Positions 8,313-16,520 of a stretch of DNA of 64,000 nucleotides are shown here, piece by piece; positions within the stretch are counted from its first letter, which is position 1, and every line of letters begins with the position of its first letter. The notes below the pieces were generated by a model. It was not told where the DNA came from and ran no database searches. It was given only the letters and a program-made list of their open reading frames with translations. Made by a program: the position numbers and the translations under genes. The DNA comes from Amycolatopsis albispora. Its GTDB lineage: Bacteria > Actinomycetota > Actinomycetes > Mycobacteriales > Pseudonocardiaceae. The stretch spans positions 2,170,001 to 2,234,000 of the forward strand of contig NZ_CP015163.1 in assembly GCF_003312875.1 (NCBI RefSeq), read 5' to 3'.

Positions 8313-9491
8313 ATGTCGCGACCGCACACGTGGAGACGGTGGCTGACCGCCGTTCCGCTCGCCGTCACCGCACTGCTGGGCGGTTCCGTCCCGGCGGCGA
8401 GCGGGGTCCAGGCCACCGGGGTGCCGCTGGAGGAACTGACCGTGGTCACCACCGAGGTGGCGACCGGGCTGCAGAACCCCACCTCGATCACCCCGGTCGG
8501 CGACGGCAGGCTGCTGATCACCGAGAAGCGCGGGGTGATCCGGTCGTACCACCCGAAGACCGGCCTGGCCGCGAAACCGGTGCTCGACCTCAGCGCGCGG
8601 ATCAGTTCGGGCGCGGTCGAGCGCGGGCTGCTCGGGCTGGCGCTGGCCAAGGACCGCCGCACGGCGTACGCGGCGTACACGCGGCTGCCGGACCACGCGG
8701 TGACGCTGGCGCGGGTGCGCCTCGACACCGGCGCGGTGCAGGAGCTGCTGTCGCAGCCGCACCCGGAGTTCCCGAACCACAACGGCGGGCAGGTCGCCTT
8801 CGGCTCGGACGGCTACCTGTACTGGGGCATCGGCGACGGCGGCGGCGCGGGTGATCCGCTGGCCGCCGGGCAGCGGCTGGACACGCTGCTCGGCAAGATC
8901 CTGCGGCTGGACGTGAACCGGTCGTGTGACGGGAAGCCGTACTGCGTGCCGGGCGACAACCCGTTCGTCGGCAACGCCGGGGTGCGCACCGAGATCTGGT
9001 CGTACGGCCTGCGCAACCCGTGGCGGTTCTCGTTCGACCCGCACAACGGCTCGCTGTGGATCGGTGACGTCGGCCAGGGCCGGTTCGAGGAGGTCGACCA
9101 CATCCGGGCGCACCAGGGCGGGGTGAACTTCGGCTGGTCGTGTCTGGAGGGGCCCGTGGTGTACAACCAGGAACGCTGCGACCCGGCGGCCAAGTACACC
9201 GGGCCGGTCTTCGACTACGTCTCAGGTGAGCAGGGCTGCGCGGTGATCGGCGGGCACGTCTACCGGGGGCGCCAGTTCGCGAAGCTCGTGGCAGGCACCT
9301 ACGTCGCCACCGACTTCTGCCGTGGCACCGCATGGGCGGTACGGGAAAACGCCGACGGCACCTACACCGGGGGTGAGATCGGCACCTTCCCGACCGACGT
9401 CACCGCGTTCGGCGTGGACGAATACGGCGAGCTGTACGTGGTCGACGAGTACCCCGGCCGCCTGCACCGCGTTGCGTTCCAGCGCAAGTAG
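8313..9491 (+). CDS. Secreted PQQ-dependent glucose/sorbosone dehydrogenase-like protein
   Basis: This 392-residue protein begins with a Sec signal (Arg-rich start, then a hydrophobic stretch ending near PAASG) and continues as the six-bladed propeller of the glucose/sorbosone dehydrogenase family. Signatures are GLQNPTSITPVGDGRLLITEK, RGLLGLALA, NHNGGQVAFGSDGYLYWGIGDGG split by short spacers, and EIWSYGLRNPWRFSFD. Members oxidise sugars outside the cell using PQQ and calcium, although many actinobacterial homologues have no proven activity. No PQQ biosynthesis genes are in view. The gene stands alone behind the dre-like palindrome at 8270. Confidence 0.85.
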   Translation: MSRPHTWRRWLTAVPLAVTALLGGSVPAASGVQATGVPLEELTVVTTEVATGLQNPTSITPVGDGRLLITEKRGVIRSYHPKTGLAAKPVLDLSARISSGAVERGLLGLALAKDRRTAYAAYTRLPDHAVTLARVRLDTGAVQELLSQPHPEFPNHNGGQVAFGSDGYLYWGIGDGGGAGDPLAAGQRLDTLLGKILRLDVNRSCDGKPYCVPGDNPFVGNAGVRTEIWSYGLRNPWRFSFDPHNGSLWIGDVGQGRFEEVDHIRAHQGGVNFGWSCLEGPVVYNQERCDPAAKYTGPVFDYVSGEQGCAVIGGHVYRGRQFAKLVAGTYVATDFCRGTAWAVRENADGTYTGGEIGTFPTDVTAFGVDEYGELYVVDEYPGRLHRVAFQRK

Positions 9492-9532
9492 CCACCGGAG
9501 CGGTTCATGGAGACGGCCTCCATGATGGACCC

Positions 9533-11338
9533 ATGTCCGAGACCGACTCCTGGTTGCGCCTGCTCGCCGACGAACGACCCGAAGCCGAGCTGGAGGAGTT
9601 CCGCCGCGAGCAGCTCACCGGGGCCGGGGGCACCCGCCGCGACCGGCTGGCGCTGGCCGCCGACCGCGCCTTCGCCATCCGGCGGCGGCTCGACGCCCGG
9701 CGGCGGCACGCGGCCGAGCTGACCGTGCTGAACGACCTCGCCCGCCGCCTGACCACCCTGCGTGACTCCGCCGAGGTGCTCACCGAGGTCGCCGCGCAGG
9801 CCCGGCGGCTGCTCCGCGTGGACGTCGCCTACCTGATGCTCCGGCAGGACGACGGCAGGCTGCGCATCGAGGTGGTCGACGGGTCCATGGGCTCGGTCCT
9901 GCGTGGCATCGAGCTGGCGGCGGGCCGCGGGCTCGGCGGGCGGGTCCTGCGCACCGGCGAGCCGATGTGGAGCGAGGACTACCTGCGCGACACCCGGATC
10001 AAGCACGTCGCCACCGTGGACGCGGCCGCCGAGAGCGAGCAGCTCGGCGGCATTCTCGGCGTGCCGCTGATTCGCGGGGACCGGCCGATCGGTGTGCTGC
10101 TGGCGGCCGACCGCCGTCCGCGGGCCTTCCACGGCGGTGAGGTCGAACTGCTCGCCGCGCTCGCGTCCCATGCGGCGGTCGCGCTGCACAACGCCGGGCT
10201 GTTCGAGGAACTCACCGAAGCGAACGCCACGCTGCGGCGTGCCGACGAACTCCGGGAGCGCCTCACCGCGGCCGTGATCGACGGCGGCGGGTACGCCGAA
10301 ATCGCCGGCGAACTCGCCCGTGCCCTGCGCGGGCCGGTCGCCGTGTTCGGCGCGGACCACGAACTCCTTGCCGGGGAAGGAGAATCGGCGGAATTGGTGC
10401 GGGAAGCCGGTGCGCCCCACACGGTGGTCCACCTCGGCGACGCGGTGCTGGCGCCGGTCGTGCTGGGCAGTGGGTACGCCGGTTGCCTCGTCGCCCGTGG
10501 TGAAGCCGCCCGCGACGCCGACGCGCCACGCCTGCTCGCGCTCGGCGCGAACTCCGTCGCGGTGGTGATCACCTCGGAACGGTCGCGAGTGGAAGCGGAG
10601 TTGCGCACGCGCGGCGAGTTCGTCGGCGCGCTCCTCTCCCCCGGCGCCGACGAGGGCGGGCTCCGCCGCCGTGCCGCGCGGGCAGGCCTCGCGCTCGCGC
10701 AGGTGCGGGCGGTCGCGGTGTTCGACCCCGGTGACGCGGACCCGCGGCAGGCCGCCCAGTCCGCGGCCCGCGTGGCCGGTGACGCCGGCGGCTGGTCCGC
10801 CGAACACGGCGGCCACGTCGTCGCCCTGCTGCCCGGCACCACGGGCGAGCAGGCAGCCGAGCGCATCCGGCGCGTCGGCCCGCCCTGCGCGGTCGGCATC
10901 GCGGACTGCGCGGGCGGGGTGCGGGCTATTCGCGAAGCCCACGAATCCGCCCGCCAGACCGCCACCGTGCTGCTCGCGCTCGGCCGCGCCCGCGACTGCG
11001 CGCGAGCCGCCGAACTCGGCCTCTACCGCTCGCTGTTCGGCCAGGCGGGCCGCGACGAACTGCTGGTGTTCATCACCGAGGCGGTCGGCCCGCTGCTGGC
11101 ACACGACCGCGACCGGCAGCGCGACCTCGCCACCACGCTCCGGACCTATCTGGAGCAGTCCCGGCACCACGCGCGGACCTGCGCACTGCTGCACATCCAC
11201 GCGAACACGCTCTACCAGCGGCTGGAGCGGATCGACGGGCTGCTCGGTCCCGGCTGGCGCGAACCGCGGCGCGCGCTGGAGGTCCAGCTCGCGCTGCGCC
11301 TGCACGACGTGCTCAGCGCGCTCCGGGCGCGCGGCTGA
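9533..11338 (+). CDS. GAF-domain PucR/CdaR-type transcriptional regulator
   Basis: This 601-residue regulator starts with a helical segment and a GAF-type sensor domain at about residues 60-205 (LLRVDVAYLMLR, GGILGVPLIRGDRPIGVLLAA, ASHAAVALHNAG). The middle resembles the GGDEF-like CdaR domain, and the C-terminal PucR HTH at about 540-595 contains ARTCALLHIHANTLYQRLERI. Such proteins sense small molecules and activate catabolic operons. The gene converges on the FAD-oxidase gene with a 26-bp overlap, so that neighbour is not obviously its target. Start ATG at 9533. Confidence 0.88.
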   Translation: MSETDSWLRLLADERPEAELEEFRREQLTGAGGTRRDRLALAADRAFAIRRRLDARRRHAAELTVLNDLARRLTTLRDSAEVLTEVAAQARRLLRVDVAYLMLRQDDGRLRIEVVDGSMGSVLRGIELAAGRGLGGRVLRTGEPMWSEDYLRDTRIKHVATVDAAAESEQLGGILGVPLIRGDRPIGVLLAADRRPRAFHGGEVELLAALASHAAVALHNAGLFEELTEANATLRRADELRERLTAAVIDGGGYAEIAGELARALRGPVAVFGADHELLAGEGESAELVREAGAPHTVVHLGDAVLAPVVLGSGYAGCLVARGEAARDADAPRLLALGANSVAVVITSERSRVEAELRTRGEFVGALLSPGADEGGLRRRAARAGLALAQVRAVAVFDPGDADPRQAAQSAARVAGDAGGWSAEHGGHVVALLPGTTGEQAAERIRRVGPPCAVGIADCAGGVRAIREAHESARQTATVLLALGRARDCARAAELGLYRSLFGQAGRDELLVFITEAVGPLLAHDRDRQRDLATTLRTYLEQSRHHARTCALLHIHANTLYQRLERIDGLLGPGWREPRRALEVQLALRLHDVLSALRARG

Positions 11339-12704
11339 ACACCTTGCCGGGGTTGAGAATGCCGTGCGGGTCGAGCGCGTCCTTGACCGCGTGGTGCAGG
11401 TCCAGCACGGCGGGGCTCAGCTCGGCACGCAGGCCGTCGCGCTTGAGCAGGCCGACGCCGTGCTCACCGGTGACCGTGCCGCCGAGTTCGATGGCGTCGG
11501 CGATGATCCGGTCGAACGCGGCCTGCGCGCGGCGGCGGGCGTCCTCGTCACCGGGCGGGGTGATCAGCAGCGGGTGCAGGTTCCCGTCGCCGGCGTGCGC
11601 GATGTTCGCGATCAGCGTGTCCAGCTCGGCGGCGGTTTTCTCGATGCGCGCCAGCATTTCCGGCACCGCGGCCCGCGGCACGCAGACGTCCTCGGTGAGC
11701 ACCGGGCCCAGCCGTTCCAGCGCCGGGTAGGCCAGCCGCCGCGCGGCGAACAGCGCGTCGGCCTCCTCCTGGTCGGTGGACCGCGCCGCCCAGGTCGCCC
11801 CGGCGCCTTCGAAGCACGCCAGCATCGCCTCGACCTCGCGCTCCCCCGCCGCGCCCGGCGCGTCGGTGCGGCCGAGCAGCACCACCTCGGCGTCGGCGGA
11901 CAGGCCCATGTTCTTCCACTTGTCCACCGCGGCCAGGCAGTGCCGGTCGATCAGCTCCAGCGCGGACGGGGTCAGCCCGGCCGCGCCGACCGCGGTCACC
12001 GCGCGCCCGGCGTCCACAATGGACGAGAAGTACCCGGCGACGGTGTGCTCCGGCTCGCGTCGCGGGCGCAGCCGCACGGTGATCTCGGTGAGCACGCCCA
12101 GCGTGCCCTCCGAGCCGACCATCAGCCCGGCGAGGTCGTAGCCCGCGACGCCCTTGGCCGTGCGCCTGCCCAGCCGGACCAGCTCGCCGGTGCCGGTGAC
12201 CACCTCCAGCGCCAGCACGTAGTCGCGGGTGACGCCGTACTTCGCGCAGCAGATGCCACCGGCGTTCGTCGCCACGTTGCCGCCGATGGTCGACCACGGC
12301 GCGCTGGCCGGGTCGGGCGGGTACCACAGGTCCTGCTCGGCGCAGGCCGCCCGCAGGTCGTCGTTGACCACTCCCGGCTGCACCACGGCGAGGCGTTCCA
12401 CCGGGTCGATCTCGCGGATCTCGGTCATCAGCGCGGTGCACAGCACCACGGCACCGTCGATCGCGTTGGCGCCGCCGGACAACCCGGTGCCCGCGCCGCG
12501 GGGCACGAGCGGCACGCGATGCCGCACGCACGCCAGCACGACGGCCCGCACCTCGGCCGAAGTCCGGGGCCGCACCACCACGCCGGGCGTGCCGTGCGGG
12601 GCCCACTCGGCTTCGTCGTGCACGAAGCCGCGGATCAGGTCGGGGTCGAGCACCAGCCGGTCCGCGGGCAGCTCGCGTCGAAGGTCGTCCAGGAGGGCAC
12701 GCAT
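11313..12704 (-). CDS. FAD-linked oxidase, glycolate/D-lactate dehydrogenase GlcD type
   Basis: This protein of about 463 residues has the PCMH-type FAD-binding domain (VVVRPRTSAEVRAVV; PRGAGTGLSGGANAIDG; GGNVATNAGGICCAKYGVT) followed by the cap domain. The C-terminal NIAHAGDGNLHPLL and TVTGEHGVGLLKR are the diagnostic histidine motifs of D-2-hydroxyacid dehydrogenases. It oxidises D-lactate, glycolate or a related 2-hydroxyacid and passes electrons to the membrane or another acceptor. ATG at 12704 is preferred to GTG at 12728. No GlcE/GlcF partners are adjacent, so it is likely a single-subunit form. Confidence 0.88.
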   Translation of the reverse strand: MRALLDDLRRELPADRLVLDPDLIRGFVHDEAEWAPHGTPGVVVRPRTSAEVRAVVLACVRHRVPLVPRGAGTGLSGGANAIDGAVVLCTALMTEIREIDPVERLAVVQPGVVNDDLRAACAEQDLWYPPDPASAPWSTIGGNVATNAGGICCAKYGVTRDYVLALEVVTGTGELVRLGRRTAKGVAGYDLAGLMVGSEGTLGVLTEITVRLRPRREPEHTVAGYFSSIVDAGRAVTAVGAAGLTPSALELIDRHCLAAVDKWKNMGLSADAEVVLLGRTDAPGAAGEREVEAMLACFEGAGATWAARSTDQEEADALFAARRLAYPALERLGPVLTEDVCVPRAAVPEMLARIEKTAAELDTLIANIAHAGDGNLHPLLITPPGDEDARRRAQAAFDRIIADAIELGGTVTGEHGVGLLKRDGLRAELSPAVLDLHHAVKDALDPHGILNPGKVFSRAPGAR

Positions 12705-12866
12705 CCGGTCAACTTCGCACGCTCGCACCGGTCAGTCCAATGGAGGGAACAACCACCGTCCGTGATCGGGCATGGAGGTTTTCTCTACCGGGTTGCTCCG
12801 TTCGTGCGGCCGGTGTATCAGGTTGCTCCGCTTGGCCGTCCTCTCGGGTGAGGGGAAGTGAGTGCG

Positions 12867-13424
12867 ATGATGAGGACTCGCTGGTACAGCCCGATCACGA
12901 TGATCGCCGCGGCCTGCCTGGCACTGGCCGGTTGCGGCGGCACCGAGCCGACTGACAGCCAGGACCCGGCGGACCAGCCCACCGGCCGGGAAACCACGGA
13001 ACCCACCGGCGGACGGGGCGACCGGGATGATCCCGCCGACGAGCCACCGGACATCCCCGGCGGCCCGATCGACTACGACAACACACGCACCGGCGGCGGC
13101 CGGAGCCCGCAGGACGTGCAGGCCGACATGGAAGGCCAGCTGGCCGACCAGTGCGGCCGGAACCGCTGCGGGGTCAAGGTGGTGATCAGCGGTTCCGGTG
13201 ACTGCGTGGCCTCGGTGACCCCGCGCCCGGTGCGGCCGGGCGGGCGGATCACCGTCAAGGCCAAAGCCTGTATCGACGACGAGAAGCCGCCGTCGGAGGA
13301 ACCCGAATCCGCCGGTCCAAGCTCGGACGAAGACTCGGGCGACGGCTCCGGCGAGGGTTCCGGCGACGGCTCCGACTCGCCCGCCGAGTCCGGGCCCGAG
13401 TCCGGGTCCGGCTCCGGCGGCTGA
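12867..13424 (+). CDS. Small lipoprotein with disordered acidic tail
   Basis: This protein of about 185 residues has an N-terminal lipoprotein signal (hydrophobic AAACLALAGC, lipobox Cys at about residue 23). An acidic/Pro-rich linker follows, then a compact domain of about 70 residues (QLADQCGRNRCGVKVVISGSG, four Cys in all) and a tail of Ser/Gly/Asp/Glu repeats. It should be anchored outside the membrane. GTG at 12858 is possible, but ATG at 12867 has better spacing to GAGGGGA. It precedes the membrane-protein gene by 4 bp, so the two form an operon. No known family recognised. Confidence 0.65.
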   Translation: MMRTRWYSPITMIAAACLALAGCGGTEPTDSQDPADQPTGRETTEPTGGRGDRDDPADEPPDIPGGPIDYDNTRTGGGRSPQDVQADMEGQLADQCGRNRCGVKVVISGSGDCVASVTPRPVRPGGRITVKAKACIDDEKPPSEEPESAGPSSDEDSGDGSGEGSGDGSDSPAESGPESGSGSGG

Positions 13425-13428
13425 GACC

Positions 13429-14343
13429 GTGCCCGGGCCGCGTCACCACCGGCTCCGGCCGCGGCCACCGGCCCCGGCCGGGGAACCGGGCACCGGCCGC
13501 GCGGCGAAGGTGCTCGCCTCCGTCGCGGCAAACGTCACCCTGCTGACCGCGCTGCTGTACTACTACGGCCTGCTCCGCACCCAGGAGTTCTTCGCCTACT
13601 TCCGGGTGCACTACACCCTGCTGGGCCAGACCGCCGACGAGATCTTCGGCCGCGGGGTCAACGGCCTGCTCCTGCCGATCGCGATGGCGGCCGCGCTGGG
13701 GTTCGGGGTGCTCGGGGTCATCCGGACGCTGCGGCACCGCCTCCCGAAGACCGCGTGGGAGCGGTTGCAGCGCGTGGCCACGCCGATCGCCGGGGTGACC
13801 GGGTTCGTCCTCATCGGACTGACCGTGCCGGTGGTGCTCGAGCCGGGGCCGTTCCGGTGGCTTGCCGGGCTGCCGGGCGCGGGGCTCGCGCTCGGGGTGG
13901 TGCTGCTGGCCGCCGCGTGGCACCGGCTGGGCGCGGCCTCGGGCAGGCGGTCCCGGTTGTCGGTCGCGGAATGGGTGTCCGCCTACACGCTGGTAGCCTT
14001 CGGCCTGTTCTGGGCGGTCGGCGACTACGCGCAGGCGACCAGCGTGCGGTCGGCCTACGAAACGGCCGCCGCGCTGCCGTCGAAACCGGCGGCCGTGCTG
14101 TACAGCGCGCAGAGCCTGAACCTGGTCGCCGACGGGGTCCGCGAGGACGTGTGCGCGCAGCCCGACAGCGCGTACAAGTACCGGTACACCGGACTGAAGC
14201 TGCTGCTCCAGTCCGGTGGCCAGTACGTGTTCCTCCCGGCGAGCTGGCGGCCGTCGCGGGGCACCGCGTTCGTGGTGCCCCGCACCGACAAGCTCCGCCT
14301 GGACTTCGCCCCGGCCAGGTTCACACCCGCCCCGGGGTGCTGA
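13429..14343 (+). CDS. Multi-spanning membrane protein of unknown function
   Basis: This 304-residue protein has a basic Pro/Arg-rich N-terminal tail, four or five membrane segments (about residues 25-50, 80-100, 120-140, 145-165 and 180-200) and an extracytoplasmic C-terminal domain of about 90 residues that includes SAQSLNLVADGV and ends in Cys. GTG at 13429 follows the lipoprotein stop by 4 bp, so both products probably work together at the cell surface. I do not recognise the family. It abuts the converging MFS gene with no gap. Confidence 0.65.
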   Translation: MPGPRHHRLRPRPPAPAGEPGTGRAAKVLASVAANVTLLTALLYYYGLLRTQEFFAYFRVHYTLLGQTADEIFGRGVNGLLLPIAMAAALGFGVLGVIRTLRHRLPKTAWERLQRVATPIAGVTGFVLIGLTVPVVLEPGPFRWLAGLPGAGLALGVVLLAAAWHRLGAASGRRSRLSVAEWVSAYTLVAFGLFWAVGDYAQATSVRSAYETAAALPSKPAAVLYSAQSLNLVADGVREDVCAQPDSAYKYRYTGLKLLLQSGGQYVFLPASWRPSRGTAFVVPRTDKLRLDFAPARFTPAPGC

Positions 14344-15666
14344 TCAGGCGGGCACGCGCAGGTCGGTGCCCTTCGTTTCCTTGACCGCGGTGACCGCGGC
14401 GAAGGAGATCACACACAGCACCATGATGTAGATGCCCACCGAGGGCGCCCAGCCGGTGTTCTGCACCAGCAGCTCCGCGATCGTCGGCGCGAACGCCCCG
14501 CCGAGGATCGCGCCCAGCGCGTACCCGATGGACACCCCCGAGTAACGCACCGAAGTCGGGAACATCTCCGCGTACATCGCCGACATCGGGCCGTAGGACA
14601 GGCCCAGCCCGATGGTCAGCACGAAGACGGCGGCGCCGAACAGCCAGATGTTGCGGGTGTCGATGAGCAGGAACAGCGGGATCATCCAGGCGAACACCAG
14701 CGCGTAACCGAGCTGGAAGGTGCGCACGCGGCCGATCCGGTCCGACAGCGCACCGCCGTAGAGGGTGAAGATGAGCCAGCCGAGCGAGCCGACCACGATC
14801 GCCAGCAGCACCGACGGCCGGGAAAGCTTCAGCGTGCCGGTGCCGTAGGCGATGAAGTAGGCGATCACCAGGTACCCGGCGGCGTTGTTGGCGATGAAGA
14901 TCAGCGCGGTGAGCACCACCTGCTTGGTGTGGTGCTTGAACAGGTCACGCAGCGGCGCGGAGGATTCCTTGCGGCGCTGGAGCATCTCCTGGAAGACCGG
15001 GCTCTCCTCGACCGCGCGCCGGATCGCGTAGCCGAGCACGATCAGCACCACCGAGAACAGGAACGGCACCCGCCAGCCCCACGACTGGAACTGGGCGGGC
15101 GTGGTCACCGTGGTCATGATCCACAGCACGCCGGTCGCCAGTATCAGCCCGATCGGCACGCCCACCTGCGGATAGGCCCCGAACAGCCCGCGCCGGTTCT
15201 CCGGGGCGTGCTCGACCGACATCAGCGCGGCCCCACCCCATTCACCACCGGCCGAGAAGCCCTGCACGATCCGCAGCACGATCAGCACGATCGGGGCGGT
15301 GACGCCGATGTCGGCGTAGGTGGGCAGCGCGCCGATCAGCGCGGTGGCCGCGCCCATCAGCACCAGCGTGAGCACGAGCATCTTCTTGCGGCCGAGCTTG
15401 TCGCCGTAGCGCCCGGCGATGATCGCGCCGAGCGGCCGGAACAGGAAGCTGATCCCGATGGTGGCCAGTGAGATCACCGTGGCCAGCCCCGGTGACGCCT
15501 GACTCACCGGCGCCAGGAACAGCGGGCCGAGCACCAGGCTGGCGGCCTGGGCGTAGATGAAGAAGTCGTACCACTCGATGGTGGTCCCGGCCAGCGTGCT
15601 GGCCAGCACCTTCTTTTCCTCACGCGTCCGCTTCGGCCGCGCGGCGGGCGCCGTCGGTTGTGCCAT
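14344..15666 (-). CDS. MFS transporter, metabolite:H+ symporter (MHS/ProP/ShiA) type
   Basis: This 440-residue, 12-segment carrier has MHS-family marks: STLAGTTIEWYDFFIYA at the first segment, FRPLGAIIAGRYGDKLGRKK (the MFS loop 2-3 motif), and GFSAGGEWGGAALMSVEHAP. Relatives carry osmolytes, dicarboxylates, shikimate or aromatic acids with protons; the substrate is not clear here. ATG at 15666. The gene is alone on its strand, with its promoter in the 98-bp gap to 15765. Confidence 0.9.
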   Translation of the reverse strand: MAQPTAPAARPKRTREEKKVLASTLAGTTIEWYDFFIYAQAASLVLGPLFLAPVSQASPGLATVISLATIGISFLFRPLGAIIAGRYGDKLGRKKMLVLTLVLMGAATALIGALPTYADIGVTAPIVLIVLRIVQGFSAGGEWGGAALMSVEHAPENRRGLFGAYPQVGVPIGLILATGVLWIMTTVTTPAQFQSWGWRVPFLFSVVLIVLGYAIRRAVEESPVFQEMLQRRKESSAPLRDLFKHHTKQVVLTALIFIANNAAGYLVIAYFIAYGTGTLKLSRPSVLLAIVVGSLGWLIFTLYGGALSDRIGRVRTFQLGYALVFAWMIPLFLLIDTRNIWLFGAAVFVLTIGLGLSYGPMSAMYAEMFPTSVRYSGVSIGYALGAILGGAFAPTIAELLVQNTGWAPSVGIYIMVLCVISFAAVTAVKETKGTDLRVPA

Positions 15667-15764
15667 GAGAACTCCGTTGTCCGATGGGGCCGGTCGAACC
15701 CGGGCCTACGGACTATACGGACAGAACGCGCGCTGACAAGGTGCGCCGATCGATCACTTCACCC

Positions 15765-16466
15765 TCAGCCCGGCGCGCCCAGCGTCGCGGACATCTTCGT
15801 CATCAGGTTCTGCTCATCGAACTCGACGGCGATCCGGAAATCCGGGCCGGAGATCCACAGTGGACCGTCTTCGGTGACCCGCAGCCCGCGGTGCACGGCG
15901 TAGGCACCGAACGCGCGCCGGTGGTCGTGCAGCGTCAGCTCCAGCACGCCCTGCTGCAGCACACGCATGGTCCGCGCGGAGGTCGCGGGCGGTAGCGCGA
16001 GTTCCGGGTGCTCCAGCAGGAAGCCGGCCCTGGTGCCTCCGCCGACCGGGCCCTGGTAACCGGACCAGCGGCCGGTCGCCACCTTCGCCGCCTCCATCAT
16101 CAGCGACGCCACCTGCGCCGGTTCCGACGGCGAGCCCGGCAGCGCGTCGAACGGCACCTCCGGCTGCGCGAGTTCCGGAATGCCGTGGCGTTCCCCGAAT
16201 TCCTTGGCCTCCAGCGCGATCCCGAGCACCTCGGGCCGGTAGCCGAACGGGTTCGCCCACGCCCACAGCCACGATCCAGGGCCGGGCGCGGCGCTGCCGA
16301 GCAGGTGCACCCGGTCGCAGGTCAGCGGATTCTCCCCGGTGAACTCGAACAGCGGCTGCGCGAGATCCACGCGCCACGAGTGCTCACCGACCCGCTCGGA
16401 CAGGTGCAGCTGGTGTTCGAAGGAAAGCAGGGCGGCGTCGTCCTGGAGTTCGAGAAACGTGGGCAT
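15765..16466 (-). CDS. Hypothetical protein resembling the DUF6882 family
   Basis: This 233-residue soluble protein has no signal peptide. It begins MPTFLELQDDAALLSFEHQ and carries a Trp-rich WLWAWANPFGY segment near residue 70 that I associate with DUF6882-type actinobacterial proteins of unknown role. The C-terminal third is beta-rich. It is 54 bp upstream of nothing on its own strand and 55 bp beyond the molybdenum hydroxylase stop, with no evident partner. Family assignment is from memory and tentative. Confidence 0.6.
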   Translation of the reverse strand: MPTFLELQDDAALLSFEHQLHLSERVGEHSWRVDLAQPLFEFTGENPLTCDRVHLLGSAAPGPGSWLWAWANPFGYRPEVLGIALEAKEFGERHGIPELAQPEVPFDALPGSPSEPAQVASLMMEAAKVATGRWSGYQGPVGGGTRAGFLLEHPELALPPATSARTMRVLQQGVLELTLHDHRRAFGAYAVHRGLRVTEDGPLWISGPDFRIAVEFDEQNLMTKMSATLGAPG

Positions 16467-16520
16467 GGCGGGGAGCGTACTGTTCCGGCGGCCGCCGTCA
16501 GGCGGTTTCCGGGGAACTCC

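Noticed and set aside
12791..12830. Direct repeat GGTTGCTCCG at 12791 and 12821 as a regulatory site
   Set aside because: Two 10-bp copies 30 bp apart in a short divergent gap are suggestive but too weak to assign to any factor.
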